This document shows positions 55,527 to 63,676 of a stretch of DNA of 64,000 nucleotides, piece after piece. Where the stretch lies: the NCBI RefSeq assembly GCF_900107115.1, contig NZ_FNOS01000002.1:360778-424777 (forward strand), in the 5' to 3' direction. Numbering within the stretch: the stretch's first letter is position 1; each line of letters opens with the position of its first letter. A program made the position numbers and the translations under genes. The notes under the pieces were generated by a model. It was given only the letters and a program-made list of their open reading frames with translations, did no database searches and was not told where the DNA came from. Source of the stretch: Salimicrobium album. Its GTDB lineage: Bacteria; Bacillota; Bacilli; Bacillales; Halobacillaceae.

Positions 55527-57289
55527 TGTTCTGGCGCAGTGTAGTAGTAAAACTGTGGTTCACCATTTTGCTCCTTGTCTGTTTCGTTCTTATAATTCTG
55601 ACTGTACTGCTGCTTCAATTTTTCGAAAACTTTCATGTGAATAAAGCTGAAGAAGAAATGCTCCGTACCGCTACGGTAGTGTCGACGCTTATAGACAGTG
55701 AGCAACGCCAGGACATTCTCCGAAGTACTATAGACACCGTGAAATCAGCTTCGAGCCACGTTCTTGTCGTTCGTGGAAACGGGCAGTCCTGGAAAGCGGA
55801 AAGCAATAGCGGTGAATTCAAAGAACTTCAGAAACAGTGGTTTGAAAAGGATGAAGAGCTGGCGCGGGTAATGACCGGGGGAACGGAAGTGAAAAAAGTA
55901 GCTTCGGCTGACGGGAGGAAGTTTTTGGCCGTCGGTTCTCCCCTGTCGGGAGACAACGGCGCTGTATTCGTCTACAAACCCCTGGATTCTGTGGAAGAAA
56001 CGACTCAGCAGACGACTAAAACTGTCTTTCTCGGTGCCGGTATAGCTATAGTATTGACTACGATTTTCGCTTTTTTCTTATCGACACGGATTACAGCACC
56101 TCTTATGAAAATGCGTAAAGGGGCGTTTGAGCTGTCGGAAGGCGAGTTTCATACTAAGATACCCATTATTACTCATGACGAAATAGGAGAACTGGCAATT
56201 GCATTCAACCGGATGGGCCGTCAGCTTAAGCAGAATATTGATGCGCTGAATCAGGAGAAAGAGCAGCTATCGGGCGTTTTGAAATCCATGGCCGACGGAG
56301 TAATCACCTTAAATCATAAAAGAAAAATACTGGTAACCAACCCTCCTGCGAAACAGCTGTTACAGTCGTGGAGATATGAAGAGGAGCTGGAGGAGGAAGA
56401 ACTGCCTTCGCCCCTGCATGAACTGTTCGAATCTGTCATCACCGAAGAGAGGGAAGGCATGACGGAAGTCACTGTCCAGGGGAGAAACTGGGTGATTATC
56501 ATGACTCCTCTTTATAGCAACACTACCATCAGAGGAGTAGTGGCTGTACTCAGGGATATGACGGAAGAACGAAGGCTCGATAAACTGCGCAAGGATTTCC
56601 TTGCAAACGTTTCTCATGAACTCCGCACTCCTATTTCCATGATGCGTGGATACAGCGAAGCGATCGTCGATGAAGTAGCAACTACGAAAGAAGAGAAAAA
56701 TGAGCTGGCTCAGATTATTCTGGAAGAATCCGAGCGGATGGGTCGTCTTGTAAACGAACTGCTTGACCTTGCCAGAATGGAATCCGGGAACATTCAGTTG
56801 CATAAAGAGCCAGTGGACGTAAATCTTTTTCTTGATCGTATAGTGAATAAATTCCAGGGAGTGGCAGAGGAAACCGGTGTAAAACTCCTTCATGAAAGAT
56901 CCGGCCTTCCGGCAGGTACAGTGTCCATAGATTCTGACCGTATAGAGCAGGTGGTAACGAACCTTCTGGATAACGCTATCCGTCATACACCGGAGAACGG
57001 TTCTGTACATGTTCACCTTCACGGAGGGGAGGACCATTTTGAAATAAAAGTGGAAGATACAGGCGCAGGTATTCCGGAGGAGGATCTTCCGTTCATCTTT
57101 GAACGCTTCTATAAAGGAGATAAGTCCAGGAAACGGGCTCCTTCCGAAGAGAAGCAGGGAACGGGACTGGGTCTTGCTATTGCGAAGAATATCGTAGAGG
57201 CCCATAAAGGGAAAATCTCTGTCCAGAGTAAAGAAGGGGAAGGAACTACGTTCTATATATATTTACCTGTAGAGAACTTGCCAAAATAG
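55526..57289 (+). CDS. resE: ResE sensor histidine kinase
   Basis: Membrane kinase partner of ResD. 587 residues: TM1 (about 10-32), extracytoplasmic sensor domain (about 33-165), TM2 (about 168-190), HAMP (about 190-245), PAS (about 250-360), then the H-box NVSHELRTPISMMRGYSEA (His about 373) and HATPase with N-box NLLDNAIRHTP and G-boxes DTGAGIP and GTGLGLAI. ATG 55526 shares its A with the resD TGA; a TTG three bases upstream is an alternative. Confidence 0.94.
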   Translation: MFWRSVVVKLWFTILLLVCFVLIILTVLLLQFFENFHVNKAEEEMLRTATVVSTLIDSEQRQDILRSTIDTVKSASSHVLVVRGNGQSWKAESNSGEFKELQKQWFEKDEELARVMTGGTEVKKVASADGRKFLAVGSPLSGDNGAVFVYKPLDSVEETTQQTTKTVFLGAGIAIVLTTIFAFFLSTRITAPLMKMRKGAFELSEGEFHTKIPIITHDEIGELAIAFNRMGRQLKQNIDALNQEKEQLSGVLKSMADGVITLNHKRKILVTNPPAKQLLQSWRYEEELEEEELPSPLHELFESVITEEREGMTEVTVQGRNWVIIMTPLYSNTTIRGVVAVLRDMTEERRLDKLRKDFLANVSHELRTPISMMRGYSEAIVDEVATTKEEKNELAQIILEESERMGRLVNELLDLARMESGNIQLHKEPVDVNLFLDRIVNKFQGVAEETGVKLLHERSGLPAGTVSIDSDRIEQVVTNLLDNAIRHTPENGSVHVHLHGGEDHFEIKVEDTGAGIPEEDLPFIFERFYKGDKSRKRAPSEEKQGTGLGLAIAKNIVEAHKGKISVQSKEGEGTTFYIYLPVENLPK

Positions 57290-57303
57290 AACGATTCATG
57301 TAA

Positions 57304-57567
57304 TGTTATAATTAATTGAATAAATTTCACAGGTTTTAGGGAATCCGGTGCGAATCCGGAGCTGTCCTCGCAACTGTAAATGTAACGAAACGATAAGATC
57401 CACTGTGATGAAAGTTCGTCACGGGAAGGTATCGGAGTAGGATGACATAAGCCAGTAAACCTGTCTGTGAAGGATTCATTGCTTCGAGGATTGAGCGTTT
57501 GAGATGACCTGGACTATCAATGTATGTCGATATCTCAAGCCCGTCCTTTATGGACGGGCTTTTTTAT
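57304..57567 (+). promoter_or_regulatory. Cobalamin riboswitch with terminator
   Basis: Aptamer at 57326-57471: TTCACAG pairs with CTGTGAA to close P1, and between them lie GGGAATCCGGTGCGAATCC, GGAGCTGTCCTCGCAACTGT, the GATCCACTG segment and GCCAGTAAACCTG, all cobalamin-box elements. An extended -10 (TGtTATAAT, 57304-57312) precedes it. The expression platform ends in a strong terminator: GCCCGTCC/GGACGGGC (57539-57559) then TTTTTT. B12 binding should switch off the next two genes. Confidence 0.93.
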
Positions 57568-57621
57568 GGCAGGTTGTTCCAATGCTTTTTCTTCTAAAAC
57601 TTGAAGAAAGGGTGAAGTCGC

Positions 57622-58026
57622 ATGGAAAAATTGAGGAATTATGCAGGAGTAGTAGCTTTGACACTCGTATTGCTTACAGGATGTCAGGCGGAAAGTGAAA
57701 CATCGGAAAGTCAAGAGGAGGGCAGCCAGTCTTCCCAGGAAATTGAAGCTACCGTGGAGCTGACAAAAAACCAGGGTGAAGAACAGGTGAAAGAAAAAGA
57801 TATAACAGTTGAAGAAGGTACGGTACTGATGGATGCTATGGAAGAAAATTTTGAGGTGAAAGAAAAAGACGGATTCATTAATGGCATTGAAGGCATATCC
57901 GCTGAAGAAGGAGAGAAAAAGGCCTGGGTCTATGACGTGAACGGCGAAGAAGCAAAAGTCGGAGCTGCTGAGTATGAAATCGAGGACGGGGACGAAATAC
58001 ATTTTGATTTCCAGTCCTGGGAATGA
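57622..58026 (+). CDS. DUF4430 lipoprotein, probable B12-binding protein
   Basis: 134-residue lipoprotein: signal peptide with lipobox LLTGC (Cys about 21), an acidic Ser/Glu/Gln linker (22-45) and a DUF4430 (transcobalamin C-terminal-like) domain, with GTVLMDAM, GFINGIEGI and WVYDVNGEEA. Located outside the membrane, it probably binds cobalamin or a related corrinoid. Riboswitch control and the adjacent ECF component support this; substrate is inferred. Confidence 0.85.
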   Translation: MEKLRNYAGVVALTLVLLTGCQAESETSESQEEGSQSSQEIEATVELTKNQGEEQVKEKDITVEEGTVLMDAMEENFEVKEKDGFINGIEGISAEEGEKKAWVYDVNGEEAKVGAAEYEIEDGDEIHFDFQSWE

Positions 58027-58032
58027 TCATAA

Positions 58033-58545
58033 ATGCAGTGGAATACTTATAAATTAACTTTGATAACCATGCTTGCAGCAGTGGCCGTGGTGGGAAGGAT
58101 AGCTTTTGCCGCTATTCCGAATGCCCAGCCGGTAACAGCTATAATTATTCTGACCGGCTTCTGGCTTGGGCCGCTGGCGGCAGTGATCACTGCTTTTCTG
58201 ACCACTTTTTTGACGAATATGGTGCTTGGTATGGGGATATGGACAGTGTGGCAGGTGACAGCCTGGGGATTTATAGGTATAGGAGCCGGGCTGCTCGGTA
58301 AATTCTTACCGAGACTCCCTGTATTAGGATTAAGTATTTACGGCTTATTGTCAGGGCTGTTTTTTGGACTGGTGATGGCATTTACAATGCGCGCGATCTC
58401 CCAGACGTTCTGGGGTTACTATCTTGCCGGAATTCCTTTTGACCTGATGCATGCTGCCTCGAATTTCGTGTTTATTCTGGTTTTCTATTCCGTATTCGAA
58501 AAGTTATTTGTCAAATATGAGCGGCGTGCGCAGCTCGCCTGCTGA
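58033..58545 (+). CDS. ECF transporter S component, probably for cobalamin
   Basis: 170-residue membrane protein with five or six hydrophobic segments, matching ECF substrate-binding subunits (short N-terminal basic helix, then AAVAVVGRIAFAAIPNAQPV). Begins 6 nt after the lipoprotein stop and shares its cobalamin riboswitch, so B12 or a precursor is the likely substrate. The ATPase and T subunits are not nearby and must be supplied by the shared ECF module elsewhere. Confidence 0.85.
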   Translation: MQWNTYKLTLITMLAAVAVVGRIAFAAIPNAQPVTAIIILTGFWLGPLAAVITAFLTTFLTNMVLGMGIWTVWQVTAWGFIGIGAGLLGKFLPRLPVLGLSIYGLLSGLFFGLVMAFTMRAISQTFWGYYLAGIPFDLMHAASNFVFILVFYSVFEKLFVKYERRAQLAC

Positions 58546-58568
58546 AAATAATACATGGTATAATAAAA

Positions 58569-58594
58569 GAAGGTGCCGGGAGCACCTTCTTTTG
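58569..58594 (+). terminator. Terminator after the ECF S component
   Basis: GAAGGTGC-cggga-GCACCTTC (58569-58589) followed by TTTTG, between the convergent ECF and ferredoxin genes. Confidence 0.82.
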
Positions 58595-58598
58595 TTTA

Positions 58599-58847
58599 TT
58601 AGTCTTCCTCTGGTATACTTCCATTAAAATTGGAGTTTGCAAGTTTGATGGACCCGGTCGGGCATCCCTCGTAAGCATCTTCGGCATCAAGTTCCAATTC
58701 CTCCGCAATAGGTGTGTTTCCCTGATTATCGTCCGGCAGGAAATAGGCAAGCCCTTCATCGTCATAATTGTAGAGTTCCGGGGCAGCCATTCCGCACGCA
58801 CCGCAGGCGATACATGTATCTTTATCCACGATTGAATAAAGCTTCAT
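58599..58847 (-). CDS. fer: Ferredoxin, [4Fe-4S]
   Basis: Small electron carrier, 82 residues. [19 protein letters not shown] (about 8-26) gives CxxCxxC and EGCPTGSI (about 59-66) the fourth cysteine. Nearly the same as B. subtilis Fer in spacing. Strongly acidic elsewhere. ATG 58847 follows AAGAAGGT; a longer in-frame start at 58883 has no family support. Divergent from ypbB. Confidence 0.94.
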   Translation of the reverse strand: MKLYSIVDKDTCIACGACGMAAPELYNYDDEGLAYFLPDDNQGNTPIAEELELDAEDAYEGCPTGSIKLANSNFNGSIPEED

Positions 58848-58936
58848 AAGTAATACCTTCTTTCTATAGTATCTCTCCTTCAAGTCTACGTTCTATCCGT
58901 ATCGAATTCAACTATATCATTCGAAAGGAATTCCTT

Positions 58937-59971
58937 ATGTTTACATATATACTGTTAGATTGTCTTAGTAAAATGAATGCTGAACGCACCGTTTCGGGCG
59001 TCTACCATCTGTTGCGGGGGAAGAAATCTTCCCAGACATTTCAGGACGCAAAAGTATATCGTATAGAAGGATACTATGGAATCTATCCCGATCTGCAAAG
59101 AGAGACTCTGGATCATGCACTCCACGAGTTGTGCAAAGAAGGTAAAACAGTCTGGCACGACCATGGAAGGATGAGTGTCACTGCTTACGGTCAAGGATCA
59201 ATGGAAGAAACGCACATGCCTCTGTACTTTTCCGGACTGGAGTATTCCGAAGCGGTGGAAGAGTTCAAGAACAGGCTGATGCTATGGATTCAAATCATCA
59301 GCAATGCTGTGTACAGACACGCCGGTTACTTGCCGATTGTAGATAAAGGCCCGGTACAGACCTGGGCAAGAAAATTTTACAGTGAGCGAAAAGCGGTACT
59401 GGACGAGGAAGCGCCGATTCTATACAAAGAATTGCGTGCGCTGCTCACCCCATTTTCCGATACGGAGAAAGAGATGTTCGTAAGACGACTTACAGGTGGG
59501 GACAGGAGCGGCTGGACATATAGCCAGTTAGCGGAAGAAAGTGGCGAACCTGCATGGGACATTCCTCTTTACTTAACGAATATGTATTATTACATGTTTT
59601 CGGAGGTTTCTTCGGATTCTTCCAGCTACCTGTATAAATTGACAGAAGATCTCGTGAAAAAAGAGGCGTTCACTTCCTCCTCGGGAAAGTCCATTGCGTT
59701 GTATAACAAATTCGGATCGATAGAAAAAGTTGCGAAGATAAGACAATTGCAACCGAGTACAATCGAGGACCACCTCGTTGAAGCGGTGCTTGTTGATCCG
59801 GCCCGTAACATCGACGCTTTTATAAGCCGGGAAGGGGCCCGGGATATTTCGGCCGCAGTCCGAAAGACGAGTACCAAACGTCTGAAGGTAATCCGGGAAC
59901 AACTGAACGGAGACTATTCATATTTTCAGATAAGAATAGTACTCGCTAAGCTCCAGAAAGGACAGGGATAA
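58937..59971 (+). CDS. ypbB: YpbB-like helix-turn-helix protein
   Basis: 344-residue protein, cotranscribed with recQ as in B. subtilis. Much of it is helical with no catalytic motif. The C-terminal part (about 255-300, GSIEKVAKIRQLQPSTIEDHL) resembles the HRDC/HTH_40 module found at the C-terminus of other RecQ helicases, so YpbB may supply that DNA-binding function in trans. Its TAA overlaps the recQ ATG (TAATG). Confidence 0.85.
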   Translation: MFTYILLDCLSKMNAERTVSGVYHLLRGKKSSQTFQDAKVYRIEGYYGIYPDLQRETLDHALHELCKEGKTVWHDHGRMSVTAYGQGSMEETHMPLYFSGLEYSEAVEEFKNRLMLWIQIISNAVYRHAGYLPIVDKGPVQTWARKFYSERKAVLDEEAPILYKELRALLTPFSDTEKEMFVRRLTGGDRSGWTYSQLAEESGEPAWDIPLYLTNMYYYMFSEVSSDSSSYLYKLTEDLVKKEAFTSSSGKSIALYNKFGSIEKVAKIRQLQPSTIEDHLVEAVLVDPARNIDAFISREGARDISAAVRKTSTKRLKVIREQLNGDYSYFQIRIVLAKLQKGQG

Positions 59972-61470
59972 TGGAACCGATCAATGTTAAAAAAGTGCTG
60001 GAAGACCAATTTAAATTCAGTGAGTTTCGACCGGGACAGGAAAATGTTATCGAGAATGCACTGCGTGGTGTGGACACCCTGGCCATTTTACCTACCGGCA
60101 GTGGAAAGTCTTTGTGCTATCAGCTACCGTCCCTTATCCTTCCGGGACTGACGATCGTCGTTTCCCCGCTGATATCGCTCATGATCGATCAGGTTAAACA
60201 GGTGAAAGCGAAAGGGATGAAACGGGTGGCTGCCCTGCACAGTTTCCTTTCCCCCCAACAGAAGAGAAAGATAAGCGGTAATTTACGGAAACTGGATCTT
60301 ATTTACATTTCTCCGGAGATGCTTCAGATGCCGAAAATGAAATCACTTCTGAAGCGGGAGACCATTTCCCTGTTCGTGGTGGATGAAGCTCACTGCATCT
60401 CTCAATGGGGACATGAATTCCGGACGGATTACTTGAAACTTCATCAGGTGATCAGTGATCTGGGGGAACCTCCCGTGCTGGCTTTGAGCGCAACGGCGAC
60501 GCCTGAAGTGCAGGAGGACATTCTGTTTCAGCTTGGCCGGACGGGGGCTTGTAAACTTATATACCCGATGGATAAGCCGAATATCCAGCTGGGTGTAGCG
60601 GAAATTGAAAATGAACAGGAAAAAAGGAGATTTCTCATCGATTTTTTGAGTCGTCAAAAAGCTCCCGCGATGATTTATTTTTCAAGCAGGCAGATGGCCG
60701 AAAAAGTTTCGCTGGAATTGAAAGCTAACAGTCTCGGGCGTATCGCCTATTATCATGGCGGGATGGACCCCGTGGACAGGCAGCTCGTCCAGCAGCAGTT
60801 CATGAATAACGAACTGGACATCGTCTGCTGCACGAGCGCTTTCGGAATGGGAATTGATAAATCTGACATACGCATCGTTATCCATTATCATTTACCTCCA
60901 AGGATAGAATCGTTTATACAGGAAATCGGAAGAGCAGGGAGAGACGGAGGAGAATGTACGAGTTTGCTGCTGTATGCACCGGGAGATGAGAGACTGCCGC
61001 AAATGTTCATACAGTCCGAGCTTCCTTCCCATGAACAGATAGATGCTTTTCTGCGGTTCTGCTACGCGAATGAAAAGACTCCTTCCTATGAGGATTGTAT
61101 GCATCTTGAATTATCGGAGTCCCAGTACAATTTTCTTATTGCAAATGCCGGCGACAAAGACTTTTCTCTGCAGGCGACTGCAAGGGAAACTGCTGATAAG
61201 CTGAAAGAACGGCAGCTTCTCAGGACCGAACAGAAACAGAATCACCTCATTCATATGATGGAGGTAATAAACACGCCCGGCTGCCGAAGAAAAGACCTGT
61301 ACAGGCATTTTCAGGAAGGCTTCCAGACTCCGCACCAAAAATGCTGCGACCACTGTCACCCGGAAATCTTTCAGGTGACCTACGAAAGCGTAAAAGAACG
61401 GCAGGGTCTTCCTCTCTGGGAAGAACGCCTCTACAACATATTCCATGCCAGGAGTTCATATGGACAATAA
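59971..61470 (+). CDS. recQ: ATP-dependent DNA helicase RecQ (short form)
   Basis: 3'-5' helicase. 499 residues: Walker A LPTGSGKSLCYQLPS (about 40-54), DEAH-type VVDEAHCISQWGHEF (about 136-150), SATATPEV, and motif VI QEIGRAGRDGG (about 317-327). A cysteine cluster near the end (GCRRKDLY, KCCDHC) is the zinc-binding subdomain. It lacks the winged-helix/HRDC tail of E. coli RecQ; the preceding gene may provide it. Confidence 0.93.
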   Translation: MEPINVKKVLEDQFKFSEFRPGQENVIENALRGVDTLAILPTGSGKSLCYQLPSLILPGLTIVVSPLISLMIDQVKQVKAKGMKRVAALHSFLSPQQKRKISGNLRKLDLIYISPEMLQMPKMKSLLKRETISLFVVDEAHCISQWGHEFRTDYLKLHQVISDLGEPPVLALSATATPEVQEDILFQLGRTGACKLIYPMDKPNIQLGVAEIENEQEKRRFLIDFLSRQKAPAMIYFSSRQMAEKVSLELKANSLGRIAYYHGGMDPVDRQLVQQQFMNNELDIVCCTSAFGMGIDKSDIRIVIHYHLPPRIESFIQEIGRAGRDGGECTSLLLYAPGDERLPQMFIQSELPSHEQIDAFLRFCYANEKTPSYEDCMHLELSESQYNFLIANAGDKDFSLQATARETADKLKERQLLRTEQKQNHLIHMMEVINTPGCRRKDLYRHFQEGFQTPHQKCCDHCHPEIFQVTYESVKERQGLPLWEERLYNIFHARSSYGQ

Positions 61471-62029
61471 TAAGATAATCAGACAGATGTCTTCAAAAGA
61501 ATTGATGAAACATGTGCTCATCACTCAAGGATTGCTGATGGTCATCGCTTTAGCGGTCAGTTCTGTTTTTCTGGATTTCCGGGAACACTGGACTGCTCAG
61601 TGGGGATTCAACATTAAGGACTGGGTAGTATATGCGATTGTACCTGCGATTTTGATAGTAGGGTTCGATGGGATAACGATGAAGACCGTACCGGAGCAAC
61701 ACTATGATGACGGCGGGATCAACAGGAAATTATTCGAAGGACTTCCGGTACCGGCGATACTCCTCCTGACTGCAGTTATTGCGTTCAGTGAAGAAATGCT
61801 GTTTCGGGGAGTACTCCAGCCGCTGACCGGTTTCGTACCGGCGAGTCTCCTTTTTGCGTTTGTCCATTTCCGTTATTTGAGCAAGCCGCTGCTTTTTACG
61901 GGTGTGCTAACAATCAGTTTCCTGTTCGGTTTTATTTATGAACAGACTCAAACGTTGACGTATGTCGTTTCAGCTCACTTTATCGTGGATTTTACTCTGG
62001 CACTCCTATTGAAGAGTAAAAGCGGCTAA
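61460..62029 (+). CDS. ypbD: CPBP (CAAX/Abi-type) intramembrane metalloprotease YpbD
   Basis: 189-residue membrane protein with about five hydrophobic segments. The conserved EEMLFRGVL (about 110-118), VHFRYL (about 137) and SAHFIVDF (about 172-179) hold the glutamates and histidines of the CPBP (CAAX-protease/bacteriocin-processing) family. Target unknown. ATG 61460 has AGGAG just upstream and overlaps the end of recQ by 11 nt. Confidence 0.85.
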   Translation: MDNNKIIRQMSSKELMKHVLITQGLLMVIALAVSSVFLDFREHWTAQWGFNIKDWVVYAIVPAILIVGFDGITMKTVPEQHYDDGGINRKLFEGLPVPAILLLTAVIAFSEEMLFRGVLQPLTGFVPASLLFAFVHFRYLSKPLLFTGVLTISFLFGFIYEQTQTLTYVVSAHFIVDFTLALLLKSKSG

Positions 62030-62193
62030 TGATTCAGTTTCTCCTGTACCGGGTCCGTTCGTCGGTTATCTGCTACATACATGTACTCCGGCAAAAAAGC
62101 GGCAAGTGGATTCAATTTTTCTTTTTTCTGTTTTCTGATATGATGAACTAGTATTCAAGATGAGAAGAGTCATTGGAAGTAGAGGTGAGTTAA

Positions 62194-62916
62194 TTGAACA
62201 AAATCTGGACCGTCTTCCTGTTGGTAATAGCAATTATCCGGTACATGGGTAGAAAAGCAGTGAGACCGGTAAGGAAAGTGCACATGTTGACTGTCAGCGA
62301 TATGGAAGGAATGCTGCGGCTGTTGTTTATTTCGGATGTACACAACAATCGCATTGCCGAGCGTATAGCTGAGGAAAACGTCGATTTAATTGTGATTGGC
62401 GGTGATTTTGTTGACAGACGCGTCTCTGACAAATCTATGGAATATAATCTCAACTTACTGACGAAAATCGGAAAACCAATCTATTTTATTCCTGGCAATA
62501 ACGATAGAGAAAAAGAAACTACTTTCGAACTGCTTCAGAAGTTTAACGTGCGGGTGCTCTCCAACGAAACGCTCGAAGAAAACGACTACAGCATTACAGG
62601 TATCGATCCTTATTCCGTGGAGGAGGTTGAAAAACCTGTGAAATCAGACGTCCGTCCTTCTATACTTGTCATGCATGACCCTTTTCAAATGCAGCAGATA
62701 GCTTCCTTCGCCGAAGATTTCGATTTAATACTTTCGGGTCATACCCATGGCGGACAGATCAGATTCATGGGGTACGGCCCCTATGAACGGGGTGGCTGGA
62801 AGCTTTTTGAGAATACCAGGGTCTTTGTAAGCGAAGGATACGGAACTTCTTTATTACCTCTGCGGCTGGAAACCAATTCCGAATACCACTTATTTGAACT
62901 GCAGAAACTGGATTAG
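62194..62916 (+). CDS. ypbG: Calcineurin-like metallophosphoesterase (YpbG-like)
   Basis: 240-residue phosphoesterase with a short hydrophobic N-terminus that may anchor it. Metal-binding motifs appear in order: ISDVHNNRI (about 47), VIGGDFVD (about 67), PGNNDRE (about 101), MHDPF (about 161) and SGHTHGGQIR (about 182). TTG start at 62194 behind AGAGGTGAG. Substrate unknown. The 164-nt gap before it contains AT-rich sequence with no feature I can name. Confidence 0.87.
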   Translation: MNKIWTVFLLVIAIIRYMGRKAVRPVRKVHMLTVSDMEGMLRLLFISDVHNNRIAERIAEENVDLIVIGGDFVDRRVSDKSMEYNLNLLTKIGKPIYFIPGNNDREKETTFELLQKFNVRVLSNETLEENDYSITGIDPYSVEEVEKPVKSDVRPSILVMHDPFQMQQIASFAEDFDLILSGHTHGGQIRFMGYGPYERGGWKLFENTRVFVSEGYGTSLLPLRLETNSEYHLFELQKLD

Positions 62917-62958
62917 ATGGTGGTACGATTTATTATATAAAGGGGGAGGGGGAAAATT

Positions 62959-63531
62959 ATGCGGATTGAGCGTTTATCAACTCATAAATTCAAAATGTTC
63001 CTGACGACAGATGATCTTACGGAAAGAGGTCTTGAGACGAAAGAAATCTGGAAAGACCTTCCGAAGGTCCATCAGATTTTCAGCGATATGATACTCGATG
63101 CCCAGGAAGAACTGGAAGAGGAATTGATCGGAGTGTTGACGGTTCAGATATATATGCTCCAGGCTCAGGGCTTACTGGTAATCGTTACAAAATCGGAAGA
63201 TGCTGCAGGAGACGATGATTTTCTTGAAATGAAGGTCACACTGGATGAGTATAAGGAACTTTTATATCACTTTGAAGATGTGGAAGATGTTATACAGGCT
63301 ACTGAACCGTTGCGGCGTATGGGATTAACGGGAGGCACCCTGTTTAAGGAAAGGGATGGCTATTATCTGCTGATGGAAGAACATGAAGTGGAGAACGTGA
63401 ACAAGGAAGATCTCGTAGCGGTACTCTCTGAATTCGGCAGCGCCACTGCAATGACGTCTGTCTGGCTGGAAGAATACGGATCGAAGATTACGGACGGTAC
63501 CGCTGTGGATAAATTTTCTGCATTCTTCTGA
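62959..63531 (+). CDS. mecB: MecA-family adaptor protein (MecB/YpbH)
   Basis: Adaptor that delivers substrates to the ClpC-ClpP protease; MecA targets ComK, and YpbH/MecB is its paralogue in this position in B. subtilis. 190 residues: N-terminal substrate-binding domain (MRIERLSTHKFKMFLTTDDL), acidic hinge (about 75-95) and a C-terminal ClpC-binding domain. Preceded by GGGGGAGGGGG. Confidence 0.87.
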   Translation: MRIERLSTHKFKMFLTTDDLTERGLETKEIWKDLPKVHQIFSDMILDAQEELEEELIGVLTVQIYMLQAQGLLVIVTKSEDAAGDDDFLEMKVTLDEYKELLYHFEDVEDVIQATEPLRRMGLTGGTLFKERDGYYLLMEEHEVENVNKEDLVAVLSEFGSATAMTSVWLEEYGSKITDGTAVDKFSAFF

Positions 63532-63552
63532 GTGCAGAATTTTTTCTAAATT

Positions 63553-63567
63553 ATGAAAACGCTTACC
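63553..63567 (+). promoter_or_regulatory. cre (CcpA) site upstream of glutamate dehydrogenase
   Basis: ATGAAAACGCTTACC fits WTGNAANCGNWWNCW at every position except the last. It lies about 110 nt before the gudB/rocG ATG and upstream of a possible -10 (TATACT near 63630). Carbon-catabolite control of glutamate breakdown is known for B. subtilis rocG. Confidence 0.6.
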
Positions 63568-63676
63568 CTGGATGGGAGTTCTTTCGACGGGGAAGAAAAG
63601 GTTCCTTTTCAATCCCGGGGAATGAGTGTATACTATTCACTGATGACGTGATGATTTTCATATAGGGGGTTTAGTG

